Positions 19,258 through 29,523 of a DNA stretch of 64,000 nt are shown in pieces. Source of the stretch: Deltaproteobacteria bacterium. GTDB taxonomy: Bacteria; Myxococcota; SpSt-1050. Position 1 is the first letter of the stretch. Each line of letters opens with the position of its first letter. The notes below the pieces were generated by a model. That model had not been told where the DNA came from, did no database searches, and worked only from the letters and a program-made list of their open reading frames with translations. Both the position numbers and the translations under genes were made by a program. The stretch lies in NCBI GenBank assembly GCA_026416535.1, contig JAOAFA010000098.1, positions 1-64,000 on the forward strand. Direction: 5' to 3'.

Positions 19258-20883
19258 TCATTGTTGACCCTCTTGCTTTTCTTTGCTCTCCTCATTTTTT
19301 GAATCTTGCTGCTTGTCTTTTTCTGGCTCTTTTGATTTTTCACTTCCTGAGCTCGCCTTCTCTTCTTCCTTCTTTTTTGCCTCCTCTAGTAAAGTAGATT
19401 TTTTATCCTCTACACTTTTTTTCGTGGTCTCTTCCTCTTCCTTAATCCCTTTTTCCTGCTCAGCTTTTTTCTTTTCTTCCTCAGCCCGTTTTTTAGTCTC
19501 TTCCTCTGCCTTTTTCCTTGCTAATTCCTCTTCCCTAATTTTATCCTCGATAACTTTGAGCCTAGACTTTACTTCTTTATCATCAGGTTTAATTTTTAAA
19601 CATTCTAATAGATTATCTCTTGCCTCTTGCAGCTTACCTTCAGAGATTAAAGCTTCTACTTTCCCAATTAATTCTTTAAACTTTTCTTCCATTTGTCTCT
19701 TCTTTTCTTCTTCAGCCTTCTTCTTCGCCTCTTCCTCTTTCATTTTTCTTTCCTGCTCATCTAACATTCTTTTCTGTATTTCAGCCTGCTTTTTCTGCTC
19801 TTCCAGTTTTGCAATCATCGCTATTGCTTTTTGTTTCAAGTCATTATCCTTGGTCGCCGAAGATACAAACTTTTTGTAAAGCTCAATAGCCTCATCTATC
19901 TTTTTTAGATATGTATGATTTACAAATGCCTGATAATAAAATACCTCGTATCTTTTTGGATTCAACTTTATTACCTCTTCGAGTTTATTCATTGCCTCCT
20001 GAGGTTTCTGCAATCCTATTAAAGAGAGAGCAAGCTGGAAATGGGCATTCTCATTATGTGGCTCCAATGCCGCAACAACTTTAAAGTGATTAAAAGCTGC
20101 ATTGTAATCCTTAAAGTGAAGTGCTACGGTTCCGAGATTTTGATGTGCTTCAATATTATTGGGATCAAGCTCAATTGCCATTCTAAAATATCCCATTGCT
20201 GAGACATAATCCTCCATCTTTATAGCTATCATTCCAAGATTGTTTCTAATAGAGGCGTCTTTGGGATCAAGCTTGCCTGCATTTCCCAATGTCAGTTTTG
20301 CAAGTTTATAATTACCCTGGTCATAATAAATTAAAGATAGATTTTTATAAGCCTCAACATTGTCTGGATCCCTAGATAATAGTTCTCTAATCACTGCCTC
20401 TGCCTTTTGATACTCTTTGCTCAAACGATAAAATACTGCTATATTATTTAAAATCTTACTATTGTTGGGAAACTTTTTTAGCATTTCATTCAAAAATTTT
20501 ATTCCTTCACTAAATTTACCTGCCTCTTTGTAAATCAACGCTTTAGCTAGGACAGGCTCTATATTCGTTGGATCTACATTAATAGCCTTATCACAATAAG
20601 ACAGTGCCTCCATGATATTGTCCATCTTAACCTGTATAGCAGCAAGATTTAAATATGCCTTATAATTCTTTGGATCCTTCCTAACCACATCAGAAAAGGC
20701 TTTCATTGCCTCCGAGTAGTTACCTTGATTATAGAGTTGAACACCTCTTAGAAAATCATCTTCTGGCGAAGATTCTACAACTTTAATTTGTTTTTCCGTT
20801 GGGGCCTCCACTTTCGGTGGCGGGCAGCCATAAATAAAAACTATCAACCCAATTAACAAACAATAAAGACTTTTTACTCTCAT
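19258..20883 (-). CDS. TPR repeat lipoprotein with long charged coiled-coil C-terminus
   Basis: MRVKSLYCLLIGLIVFIYGC lipobox; about 8 TPRs; C-terminal E/K-rich region. ATG at 20883 with AGAGGT upstream. Confidence 0.85.
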   Translation of the reverse strand: MRVKSLYCLLIGLIVFIYGCPPPKVEAPTEKQIKVVESSPEDDFLRGVQLYNQGNYSEAMKAFSDVVRKDPKNYKAYLNLAAIQVKMDNIMEALSYCDKAINVDPTNIEPVLAKALIYKEAGKFSEGIKFLNEMLKKFPNNSKILNNIAVFYRLSKEYQKAEAVIRELLSRDPDNVEAYKNLSLIYYDQGNYKLAKLTLGNAGKLDPKDASIRNNLGMIAIKMEDYVSAMGYFRMAIELDPNNIEAHQNLGTVALHFKDYNAAFNHFKVVAALEPHNENAHFQLALSLIGLQKPQEAMNKLEEVIKLNPKRYEVFYYQAFVNHTYLKKIDEAIELYKKFVSSATKDNDLKQKAIAMIAKLEEQKKQAEIQKRMLDEQERKMKEEEAKKKAEEEKKRQMEEKFKELIGKVEALISEGKLQEARDNLLECLKIKPDDKEVKSRLKVIEDKIREEELARKKAEEETKKRAEEEKKKAEQEKGIKEEEETTKKSVEDKKSTLLEEAKKKEEEKASSGSEKSKEPEKDKQQDSKNEESKEKQEGQQ

Positions 20884-20905
20884 TATTGAATTACCTCTCA
20901 TAATT

Positions 20906-23900
20906 TTATTCCTCGGGTGATTTTTCTTTATCCTGCGGTTCGGATACTTCTTCGTCTGACTCTTTCTCAGTCTCTCCCTCACCTTCTTCCTTACCCTCCT
21001 CCTTTGATTTCTTACCCTCTTCCTTTTTCACTTCTTCCTTGGTTTTCTCCTCTTTTTTGGGGGGTTCTTCTACTTTTGTCGTTAATGATGGATAGAACAA
21101 CTGCCCATAGAAATATTCTTTGGCTACATATCTTGTTTCTGGAAGATCGGGATAAGAGCCAGGTTTGTATCCGTCTAACCTTTCTTGTGCTATCCTGGAA
21201 TACTCGTTATAAATACTCAGCTCATACGATTTAGCAAGGCTTTTTTCATATGCCTCTATAGCCTTCTCTTCAACTGGAAAGGCCATATTTTGAAGCTCGG
21301 CAATATATATCTCTTTTTGTTCTTCATTTAAGTTTTTAGGAATAGGCGCCTCCAGCAATGTCTTTGTAAAATCCTGGTACATCATACCTATACGACATAG
21401 AGCAGCAATACCAACATCCCCTTGTCCCATTTGCAGAATAGCTGTATATTCTTTAACCAACTTATCAAGCTTTTCTGCCTTCTCTTTTAATTGTTTTTTC
21501 ATTACACTCTCAGGGAGCTGAAGTTTTAATGACATATAGTTCTTAAAGGCAGAATCAGTAAGTAAAAATCTGGCGTTTGCTATGTAGTAAAAAGTCTTCT
21601 CACTTGCATCACCTTTTTTCAACTTTTCAGCAATTTTCAAAAGTGCCTGTAGTTCCTTTTCATAGGCAGGTATTTGCCCCAGCTTTTTGTAAATCATCGC
21701 CATTTCATATTGGGCTTCAATTATATCAGCTATGTTGGCCTCCTTAGGTTTTCCCACAATACCTTTGTATATAGCCTTTGCCTTTTCATAGTCTTTCATT
21801 TCATTGTATATTGAAGCAATTTTCATCTGCACCTGAATAACATCTTTATTTGTGGGAAATGCCTTAATATAAGTCTGATAATTTGCAATTGCCCCCTTTA
21901 GGTCACCAGTCGCCTCTCTAAACAAAGCAGCGTTATAAATAGCATCTCCTGCCTCCTTGGTCTTTTTCTTTAGTTTTTCAAAATAAATCTCATAATATTT
22001 GCTAGCATTCACAAAATCAGCAATCTTCTCATAATAATAGCCAAGCTTATAAAAAGTCGGCTCATAAAACTCTGACTTCGGAAACTTCTCAACCAAAAGT
22101 AGAGCAGCTTCGATGGCTTTATCTATATACTTAGCGTCTGCAAATAGGATATGTGCGTTATTTAATGCTCTATCCGTATGCTTGGCTTGAGGATATTTAT
22201 TAACATAATCTCTAAACGCAACTGCGGCATCAAGAGTCTTCCCCTTCTTTTGCATGTCGATTATCATATTAAAAGCAGACCCCTCAATCACTTCCTGTAA
22301 ATGAGCTTGATAAAGCTTGTTCTTTTCAGCTGGATCCTTTTGAGATGCAAGCGGTTTAATCTTTATAAATTTACTTGCCCAAAAAAACAGAGATGCCCAA
22401 TCCTCTTTTATCTCATAGGAGTTTAAAATCATATCTGCAGCGCCAAGGGCAAATTTATTGTCTGGGAATTTCTCAATAAATTCCCCAAACCTCTTTGATG
22501 CCTCATCAAAATGATTGTACTTATAATAAATAGTAGCAGCCTTAAATTTAACTGCAAAAAATTCTTTGTGATTGGGGGCGAGCTGCGTAAATTCATCACA
22601 AGCCTTAGCCAGCTCCAATTCTATCTTTGGAATCTCTTTCTTCTCATATGTCTTACCTTTCTCAAGTTTAATAAATTTCTCGACTCTCTTTACTGCTCCC
22701 TTGCTCTTCTTCTCATCAACCTTCCCCTCTTTTAGAGTTTCGGCTTTCTGACCCTTCTCCATAATTTCTACCATTTTTTCATAGGCAAGAACCCTATTAT
22801 AGGCAGCTGTCACTGAATATTTTCCCTTTGGATCCTGTTTCACCACAAGCGCATAATTAATAGCCGCGTTTTCATAGTCTTGAAGTGCCCAAAGTATTTC
22901 GGCGTAGAAGAACCTCATAGAATAAGAATGTTCTGCCTTTGGAAAGTTATCAAGATACTCCTTATAAATATCTCTTGCAAGGGCATAGGTCTTAACATCT
23001 TTTGTCTTCTGAGCCTCTCTGTGATATTCCTGCACAATGTCTCTTAATGCCTCTTCTGTCAACTCATAAGCCTTTTCAAGGGCAAATTTGTTTTCGGCAT
23101 TTTGATTCGCCCATGGTGAATTTGGTTTATAAAGGTCTACTAATCTTCTAATCTCCTTTTTCACCATTTCAGTATTGTTTAGTTTTTTATAATTTTGAAC
23201 TATATTACTTTGAAATTCAGGACACTCCGGTGCGTTTGGAAATTCATTTATAACAAGCCTATATGTCTTTATTGCCTGGTCATACTTCCCTTGGTCATCA
23301 TAGACTCTCGCAAGCGTTTTTAACAAATCTTTTAGCTTTTGCCGACCCGCTACCTTCTCCCAATAATCCTTCGCCTCATCTACTGCATCTACCTGAGAAA
23401 AGAACAATGCCAAATCATTTAATGCCTCTCTTTCAAGTCTTATCTTGGTCTTATCTCCCTCTTTTTGAGCAAATGCAACAACCTGTTTTAACTTTTCTAT
23501 CCCTTTTTCATATTCCCCAAGATTATAATCACACCAAGCAAGTTTATAAAGAGCAACCACGGTTATTTTAGGATCGTTAAATGTCAAGGCCTTCTCATAG
23601 GCCTGAACGGCCTTAAATACCTCGTTATTGTTGAAAAAATGTTCTCCCAAAGAGAGATAAGCATCGGGTGCATATTTACTCTTCGGATACTTCTTAATCA
23701 ACTCCCAGTAATACTTAACACCTTCATTTTTCTTCCCCATTTCATAAAGGTTGTACCCCAATACAAATAGAACCTCGTCTTTTCTTGGGTAATCAGGATA
23801 CTCTTTAATTATTTTTTCATAAATATCTAAAGCCTGTTTCCTATATAACTCTGACTGCCTAGTATTTATCTTTATCTTTTCGCATGCTTTCAGGTCTTTC

Positions 23901-24307
23901 GTTTTTTTATTACACTCATCTAATCTCTTTTCATATTCATACATCTCCTGAAAATAGACATATTTTGATTTCTCCCAGTAGAGCTCAGCAAGTTGAAACA
24001 TAACATCAGCCTTTTTCGGACCCTTTTCAAATCTTGTAATTATGTCTTTCAGCATCTTAATCGCCTCATCCCTCTTCTTATCCGCGAGCTCATCTCTCGA
24101 GACCTCTTTCTCCTCAGGTTTCGGCATATCAATCTTAGCCGGCCCAGCAGGGGTCTTCTTCTTCTCTTCTTTCTCTTTCTCGGCCTTCCCTTTCTTCTCT
24201 TTCTTCTCCCCCTTAGATTCCTGGGCAAAAGAAAGTGGTGAAATAAAAATGGAACAAGTAAAGAAAATCGAAATAATTAATGAAATTAAAATAGCTACTC
24301 TTTTCAT
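20906..24307 (-). CDS. Large secreted TPR repeat protein
   Basis: About 1133 aa; signal peptide MKRVAILISLIISIFFTCSIFISPLSFAQ; many TPRs; E/K-rich tail. Confidence 0.85.
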   Translation of the reverse strand: MKRVAILISLIISIFFTCSIFISPLSFAQESKGEKKEKKGKAEKEKEEKKKTPAGPAKIDMPKPEEKEVSRDELADKKRDEAIKMLKDIITRFEKGPKKADVMFQLAELYWEKSKYVYFQEMYEYEKRLDECNKKTKDLKACEKIKINTRQSELYRKQALDIYEKIIKEYPDYPRKDEVLFVLGYNLYEMGKKNEGVKYYWELIKKYPKSKYAPDAYLSLGEHFFNNNEVFKAVQAYEKALTFNDPKITVVALYKLAWCDYNLGEYEKGIEKLKQVVAFAQKEGDKTKIRLEREALNDLALFFSQVDAVDEAKDYWEKVAGRQKLKDLLKTLARVYDDQGKYDQAIKTYRLVINEFPNAPECPEFQSNIVQNYKKLNNTEMVKKEIRRLVDLYKPNSPWANQNAENKFALEKAYELTEEALRDIVQEYHREAQKTKDVKTYALARDIYKEYLDNFPKAEHSYSMRFFYAEILWALQDYENAAINYALVVKQDPKGKYSVTAAYNRVLAYEKMVEIMEKGQKAETLKEGKVDEKKSKGAVKRVEKFIKLEKGKTYEKKEIPKIELELAKACDEFTQLAPNHKEFFAVKFKAATIYYKYNHFDEASKRFGEFIEKFPDNKFALGAADMILNSYEIKEDWASLFFWASKFIKIKPLASQKDPAEKNKLYQAHLQEVIEGSAFNMIIDMQKKGKTLDAAVAFRDYVNKYPQAKHTDRALNNAHILFADAKYIDKAIEAALLLVEKFPKSEFYEPTFYKLGYYYEKIADFVNASKYYEIYFEKLKKKTKEAGDAIYNAALFREATGDLKGAIANYQTYIKAFPTNKDVIQVQMKIASIYNEMKDYEKAKAIYKGIVGKPKEANIADIIEAQYEMAMIYKKLGQIPAYEKELQALLKIAEKLKKGDASEKTFYYIANARFLLTDSAFKNYMSLKLQLPESVMKKQLKEKAEKLDKLVKEYTAILQMGQGDVGIAALCRIGMMYQDFTKTLLEAPIPKNLNEEQKEIYIAELQNMAFPVEEKAIEAYEKSLAKSYELSIYNEYSRIAQERLDGYKPGSYPDLPETRYVAKEYFYGQLFYPSLTTKVEEPPKKEEKTKEEVKKEEGKKSKEEGKEEGEGETEKESDEEVSEPQDKEKSPEE

Positions 24308-24317
24308 AGTTACACTC

Positions 24318-25895
24318 TCACTTTTTACATTCATCTCTTAGTAAATAATAATAATATCCAAACTCATCTTTCCAATATTCCCCGTTAAAGTCATAAAAAT
24401 CGACTTTGTCAGAATCAACCTTTGGTCTTTTTAATTTTGGCTTTTTACTTACCTGAGTTACCCCTTGTTTTACATCTTGTACCTCCCCCGAGGACTGAAG
24501 AAGTTTCCTCTGGGCATTAACAGTTTCAAAATCAATAAGCTGTGCCTGATTAAGAAAATCTATGAGAGAATCATGTAAATCCACAAGCCTAATCTGAATC
24601 CACTTACCGACTATCTTTACAAGGAGTTCTCTTTGTTGCCTGATATTACCTCTGATAAAATTACCTATCCGAGAATCCTTAAACGAGGCTATCTTATTAG
24701 TCATATCACTTTCTTTGTCAAGCTCTAGTATAAAATAGATAAATTTTTGCAATCTCGGATTTTTCAACAAAAATCTTCTAACTTCCTGTGGTATCTCAGT
24801 CTTTTCAGAAATAGCTGTACTTATCATCATATCAAAAAAGTACTCTGGTGGTTTTGTGGGGTCTGAGACAATAGGTTTTAATTTATCGGGCATTTCTTTA
24901 TATCTCCTATAAAACTCCTCTAATGTCTCCTTTGCCTCATCATAAAGGCAATTCTCGAAATAAACTGTTGCTCTTAATATATAAGTTTCAGGGAAGAACT
25001 GTTCTTTCAAACCAGGAGCCAACAATGTATGAGTTGCACCTATAGCCCTACCGTAGTCCTTTAACTGATAGTATGTCCATCCACCTTCAAAAACAGAGTC
25101 AATCCATTCAGAGTCAAATCTTTCGATCATCTCATAATATTTTGCAGCTTCTTGGTACATACCTAGAGAATAATAATTTCTTGCAAGACCCATAATAGCC
25201 AAATTTCTAACTAATATAAGGTCTCTATCAGCTACAAGGTTAGTATTTTTTACAAGTTTCCCTTCCTTAAATGGAAGCGCATTGTATATTTCCAGAAATA
25301 TTTCATTAGCCTCCTCTACCTTTTGTGCCCTCACTCTTAATATAGCCTTTATGTACAAACCTTTGTAAAAATATTTACTATCTCTACCTATTACATCAAA
25401 AAACCTTTCAGCCTCCCCTACTCTACCTTTCCTAAAAGACAGTTCCCCTACTAAATAATTAATATGATTTAAAGTTTCTGGTGGTAGCTTTTGAAATTCA
25501 GGCGAGTAGTACCTTAGAAGCAATTCAGGTATTACAAGATCATCCTTTAACTTACGAGCTGCTTCAGAAAGACCTTCTATAGCTTTGAGGTAAAATGGAT
25601 GATTTGCCCCAGTCTTTAAAATACTTGCAAAAAAGTATACAGAGGGCCCATATAATCCTATCTTGGATAATGAAGATCCCACGAAATACTCCGCAGCTAA
25701 TTGATTTGCTTGATTTGTATCATTTTCATACACATCAAAGAACTTATAAGCTGCTGAGACATAATTACCAACGTTATACTCATCTATTATTTTTTTAACC
25801 GAAGCTGATAATTTTAGTTCTTCCTCCTTTTTTTGTGCGTTCAAAACCGAGAGAGATATAAAAAAGATTGCAACAAAGATTGTAAATTTTCTCAT
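24318..25895 (-). CDS. Secreted TPR-like repeat protein
   Basis: Signal peptide MRKFTIFVAIFFISLSVLNAQ; helical TPR-like repeats. Confidence 0.75.
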   Translation of the reverse strand: MRKFTIFVAIFFISLSVLNAQKKEEELKLSASVKKIIDEYNVGNYVSAAYKFFDVYENDTNQANQLAAEYFVGSSLSKIGLYGPSVYFFASILKTGANHPFYLKAIEGLSEAARKLKDDLVIPELLLRYYSPEFQKLPPETLNHINYLVGELSFRKGRVGEAERFFDVIGRDSKYFYKGLYIKAILRVRAQKVEEANEIFLEIYNALPFKEGKLVKNTNLVADRDLILVRNLAIMGLARNYYSLGMYQEAAKYYEMIERFDSEWIDSVFEGGWTYYQLKDYGRAIGATHTLLAPGLKEQFFPETYILRATVYFENCLYDEAKETLEEFYRRYKEMPDKLKPIVSDPTKPPEYFFDMMISTAISEKTEIPQEVRRFLLKNPRLQKFIYFILELDKESDMTNKIASFKDSRIGNFIRGNIRQQRELLVKIVGKWIQIRLVDLHDSLIDFLNQAQLIDFETVNAQRKLLQSSGEVQDVKQGVTQVSKKPKLKRPKVDSDKVDFYDFNGEYWKDEFGYYYYLLRDECKK

Positions 25896-25913
25896 TATAC
25901 TCCCTCCTCCACC

Positions 25914-26636
25914 TTAAAAGAGGAACGATAGATATGCCATAGATAACACAAGTCTATGTTGCGCAGAATTTGATGGAGGTTCAGGTTTGTTCTTTTCCCC
26001 CTCAAACCAACTTTCATCGGCTTTTACGGTATAACCAAAATATCTACATTCAAACTTTAGGTCCACATACTTATTTTTCTTTTCACCAAATTTAAAAAGA
26101 TGCAATTGCATACCACCTGCTAGTGTATAAACAGGTTTTGTCCCATAGGATCTCTCAGTGTCATTTTGGTAATTTGTTGCTACTATGTTGCCAACTCCTC
26201 CACCTCCACTAAGGTAAATATGATAATTAAAAGCCGCTTCCGAAAATAGGCTCAGTTTCCCGTAGATCGGGTATACAACCAGTTCTCCACCGGTCAACCA
26301 CTTTGTTCTTGTCCTCTCAGGTTCATGAGCAGCCATACCCATTTTTCTCAATTCCTTTGATAAATTAGTCTCAGAGCTCATAGTATATAAAAAGAACCCC
26401 CCCAACCCTAAAAAATCAAAAGGGTGAAATATCAATTTCCCCGCAGCTGGCACAAGTGATTGAGAATACCTATCGGCAACAGAAATCCCCCCACCAAAGC
26501 CAACCTCCAACTTCATATCAAGTGGGAATGCCTTCTTTTGAAGAACCTTTATACTTTCATTTTCACTTCCATATATATATCCGATACCTCCTACTGTTAT
26601 TAATAAACATAAAAAGGTAAAGCAAAATCTATTCAT
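25914..26636 (-). CDS. Secreted outer-membrane beta-barrel-like protein
   Basis: Signal peptide MNRFCFTFLCLLITVGGIGYIYG; glycine/aromatic alternating strands; terminal YLSFLF. Confidence 0.55.
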   Translation of the reverse strand: MNRFCFTFLCLLITVGGIGYIYGSENESIKVLQKKAFPLDMKLEVGFGGGISVADRYSQSLVPAAGKLIFHPFDFLGLGGFFLYTMSSETNLSKELRKMGMAAHEPERTRTKWLTGGELVVYPIYGKLSLFSEAAFNYHIYLSGGGGVGNIVATNYQNDTERSYGTKPVYTLAGGMQLHLFKFGEKKNKYVDLKFECRYFGYTVKADESWFEGEKNKPEPPSNSAQHRLVLSMAYLSFLF

Positions 26637-26733
26637 CTCTTCCTCCTAACGGAATTGTTATGGATTTGGTAAATACCATATTTGCAAAAATCAAGTCAAT
26701 AAAAATCCTAAGAAAACTAAATTTTATTAGACT

Positions 26734-27393
26734 TTAGTGTTTGTGCTTAACTGTTTTCTTAACAGATTTTCTAATTTCAACTACTCCACCTGCAGGTCCA
26801 GGCACAGCCCCTTCAACATAAAGAAGGTTATTTTTTGGATCTATTTTATAAATCTTCATATGTTGAATCGTCACTTGTTCATTTCCATAATGGCCGGCCA
26901 TTTTTTTACCTTTCATAACCCTTCCAGGCCATTCTCTATTACCAATAGAACCGGGATGCCTCCTATAAAAATGTGTTCCCCTTGTCATTGGGAATCCTGC
27001 GAAGTTCCATCTCTTCATAACGCCTGTAAAACCTCTCCCCTTTGTCCTTCCCGTCACATCTACAAATTCGCCTTTTGTAAATATCGAATCAACTCTTATC
27101 TCCTGACCAATCTGATATGAATCGAGAGACGTCTTATCAATCCTAAATTCCCTCAAATACTTATGAGGAGCAACATTAAGCTTTTTAAAATAGCCTTCGA
27201 GCGGTTTAGTCAGCCTTTTAGGTTTTTCTATTTCATAACCAAGCTGAAGAGCAGTATAGCCATCTTTCTCCATGGTCCTCTTGTTTACAACAGTACAAGG
27301 TCCTGCCACAATCACTGTTACATTGTGGGCATTCCCATACTCATCAAAGAGAGTTGTCATACCCGCCTTCTTACCTAAAATGCCTGTTAACAT
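26734..27393 (-). CDS. rplC: 50S ribosomal protein L3
   Basis: MLTGILGKKAGMTTLFDEYGN; VDVTGRTKGRGFTGVMKRWNF; HPGSIGNREWPGRVMKGKKMAGHYGNE; VEGAVPGPAGG. Confidence 0.98.
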   Translation of the reverse strand: MLTGILGKKAGMTTLFDEYGNAHNVTVIVAGPCTVVNKRTMEKDGYTALQLGYEIEKPKRLTKPLEGYFKKLNVAPHKYLREFRIDKTSLDSYQIGQEIRVDSIFTKGEFVDVTGRTKGRGFTGVMKRWNFAGFPMTRGTHFYRRHPGSIGNREWPGRVMKGKKMAGHYGNEQVTIQHMKIYKIDPKNNLLYVEGAVPGPAGGVVEIRKSVKKTVKHKH

Positions 27394-27408
27394 TGTATCC
27401 TCCTTACA

Positions 27409-28722
27409 TTATCTATGAAGATTCTTAATAAAATCCACACCGGCAAATACACCGTTACCTTTCAACTCTTCTTCAATCCTAATAAGTTGGTTATATTTAG
27501 CCAGACGCTCCGAACGGGATAAAGAACCTGTCTTAATCATGCCACATCCCATAGCTACTGTAAAATCAGAAATAAAGGTGTCTTCAGTCTCACCTGATCT
27601 ATGAGATACAATCGCCGTATATCCTGCTCGCTTCGCAAGATTAATAGTATCTATGGTCTCACTTACAGAACCTATCTGATTTAACTTAATTAAAATAGAA
27701 TTTGTAACCCCTCTTTTAATTCCCTCTTTCAGTCGGTTTATATTGGTGACAAACAGATCATCCCCTACTAATTGTATCTTGGATCCAAGTTTCTCTGTAA
27801 GTATTCTCCACCCTTCCCAATCATCTTCTGCCATCCCATCTTCAATCGACACAATAGGGAATTCCTCAACCAATTTGACATAAAATTCTGCCATACCAAG
27901 CGAGTCCATATCTCTTCCTTCCGTCTTCATTTCATAGACCCTCTTTTCCTCATTGAAAAACTCACTCGCCGCCGCATCAAGTGCTAGAAAAACATCCTTA
28001 CCTACTTTAAGTCCTGCCTTTTCTACTGCGGACATAATAAGCGTCAACGCCTCTCTTGTATTAGAGACTTTTGGAGAAAATCCTCCTTCATCACCAACTG
28101 CTACACCAAGCCCATTAGATTTAAGAATAGACTTGAGAGAATGGAATACCTCAGAACCATATCTGATCGCCTCGGCAAAGCTTTTCGCACCCGCAGGGAC
28201 AATCATAAATTCTTGAAATTCAAGTGGGTTATCCCCATGTTTACCTCCATTTAATATATTCATAAAAGGAGTAGGTAATATAAAGCTGTTGACCCCGCCC
28301 AAATATCTGTAGAGTGGGATCCCAAGGGCACAGGCAGACGCTCTCGCTACTGCCATAGAAATCGATAGAATAGCATTTGCACCAACCTTGCTTTTATTGG
28401 GCGTACCATCATATTCAATCATAATTTTATCTATTTCTCTTTGCTCCGTAGCTGGAATTCTTTTTGGTAATATCACAGCACTCGCCATTATATTTACATT
28501 TTCCACTGCCTTTTTCACACCCTTTCCCAAATATCGCGCTTTATCCTCATCCCTTAGCTCCAATGCCTCATGAACACCCGTGGAGGCACCTGAGGGGACG
28601 GCAGCCCTTCCAATTACTCCACACTCAAGTACTACATCTGTCTCTATAGTAGGGAAGCCCCTAGAATCTAATATCTCCCTTGACCTTATCTCCACGATCC
28701 TTAAATCTCTATCGTTTCTCAT
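27409..28722 (-). CDS. eno: Enolase
   Basis: [62 protein letters not shown]. Confidence 0.99.
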   Translation of the reverse strand: MRNDRDLRIVEIRSREILDSRGFPTIETDVVLECGVIGRAAVPSGASTGVHEALELRDEDKARYLGKGVKKAVENVNIMASAVILPKRIPATEQREIDKIMIEYDGTPNKSKVGANAILSISMAVARASACALGIPLYRYLGGVNSFILPTPFMNILNGGKHGDNPLEFQEFMIVPAGAKSFAEAIRYGSEVFHSLKSILKSNGLGVAVGDEGGFSPKVSNTREALTLIMSAVEKAGLKVGKDVFLALDAAASEFFNEEKRVYEMKTEGRDMDSLGMAEFYVKLVEEFPIVSIEDGMAEDDWEGWRILTEKLGSKIQLVGDDLFVTNINRLKEGIKRGVTNSILIKLNQIGSVSETIDTINLAKRAGYTAIVSHRSGETEDTFISDFTVAMGCGMIKTGSLSRSERLAKYNQLIRIEEELKGNGVFAGVDFIKNLHR

Positions 28723-28740
28723 AACTTACCTCCACAATTC

Positions 28741-29418
28741 TTATTTCAATTTTATAGAGTGAACAGGTGCGAGTTCAAATCCTGTTATTTGCCACTTGTC
28801 ACCTGCCCTCTTTAAATGAACTAAATACTTGACCTCTCCAGTAACACTAGAGGATGGATACCACTCTCTCCTAGAGAGAATAATATCTGTATTGTCTGCA
28901 TCCTTTGGTAATACATCTAGCACATTAAAACTCTCAACGCTCATTCCAGTTCTTCTATCCTTGACTGAGACAGCATTTAAAAACTTCTCGTCAGCTTTGC
29001 CTGATGCAAAGAATGAATCAATCCCTTCATAATCTTCAATTAACATCTTATCTAAAAGAGGTCTTATACTATCAGTAATCTTTTTCTTAAGTTCTTCCCT
29101 TGTAAAGTATTCTTTAGCAAACTTACCAAGCTTTGAATCTGGGAATTTCTCTGAAAAAGTCTTCATTACTTCTAAATCATCCTTTTCTATACTTGTAAAA
29201 TCTCTCGTATTTGTTTTAATAATATTGTAAATTCTGTCAAATGCCTTTTCGGTAAATTGAGATGAAGGGAAATTCACTACTATATCAACATAATTTCTAA
29301 GCGCACATTTACTATCTCCGAATTTTTCACATCTTTGAGCTTCATTAAATCTATTCTGAGCCTTATCGCAAGCCAAAAGAGTAAAAGCCATTGCCATTAT
29401 CCACATAAACTTAATCAT
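28741..29418 (-). CDS. Lipoprotein of unknown function (BamD/TPR-like N-terminus)
   Basis: MIKFMWIMAMAFTLLAC lipobox; helical repeat RCEKFGDSKCALRNYVDIVVNFPSSQFTEKAFDRIY. Confidence 0.65.
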   Translation of the reverse strand: MIKFMWIMAMAFTLLACDKAQNRFNEAQRCEKFGDSKCALRNYVDIVVNFPSSQFTEKAFDRIYNIIKTNTRDFTSIEKDDLEVMKTFSEKFPDSKLGKFAKEYFTREELKKKITDSIRPLLDKMLIEDYEGIDSFFASGKADEKFLNAVSVKDRRTGMSVESFNVLDVLPKDADNTDIILSRREWYPSSSVTGEVKYLVHLKRAGDKWQITGFELAPVHSIKLK

Positions 29419-29523
29419 CTCTATACCCTCCTATAACTTTAAGACTCCCTTACCTACCCTCCCCAAAAATATGGATTTAATCCCTAACACATAACTAATA
29501 AAATAGCAATAAAAAGAATAAAC

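Noticed and set aside
19283-19879. 198-aa plus-strand ORF rich in Ser/Phe
   Set aside because: Antisense shadow of the E/K-rich tail of the TPR lipoprotein; low-complexity translation with no independent support
24042-24341. 99-aa plus-strand ORF
   Set aside because: Antisense to the K/E-rich N-terminus of the large TPR gene
19258-25895. Tandem DNA repeats in the TPR genes
   Set aside because: Repeats are at protein level (degenerate TPRs), not nucleotide-level tandem repeats; no CRISPR-like array seen anywhere in the window
16567-26636. Calling the envelope cluster a gliding-motility (Glt) operon outright
   Set aside because: Similarity is at domain-type level only; no motor genes or GltJ-type zinc/GYF domains identified, so it is reported only as a hypothesis
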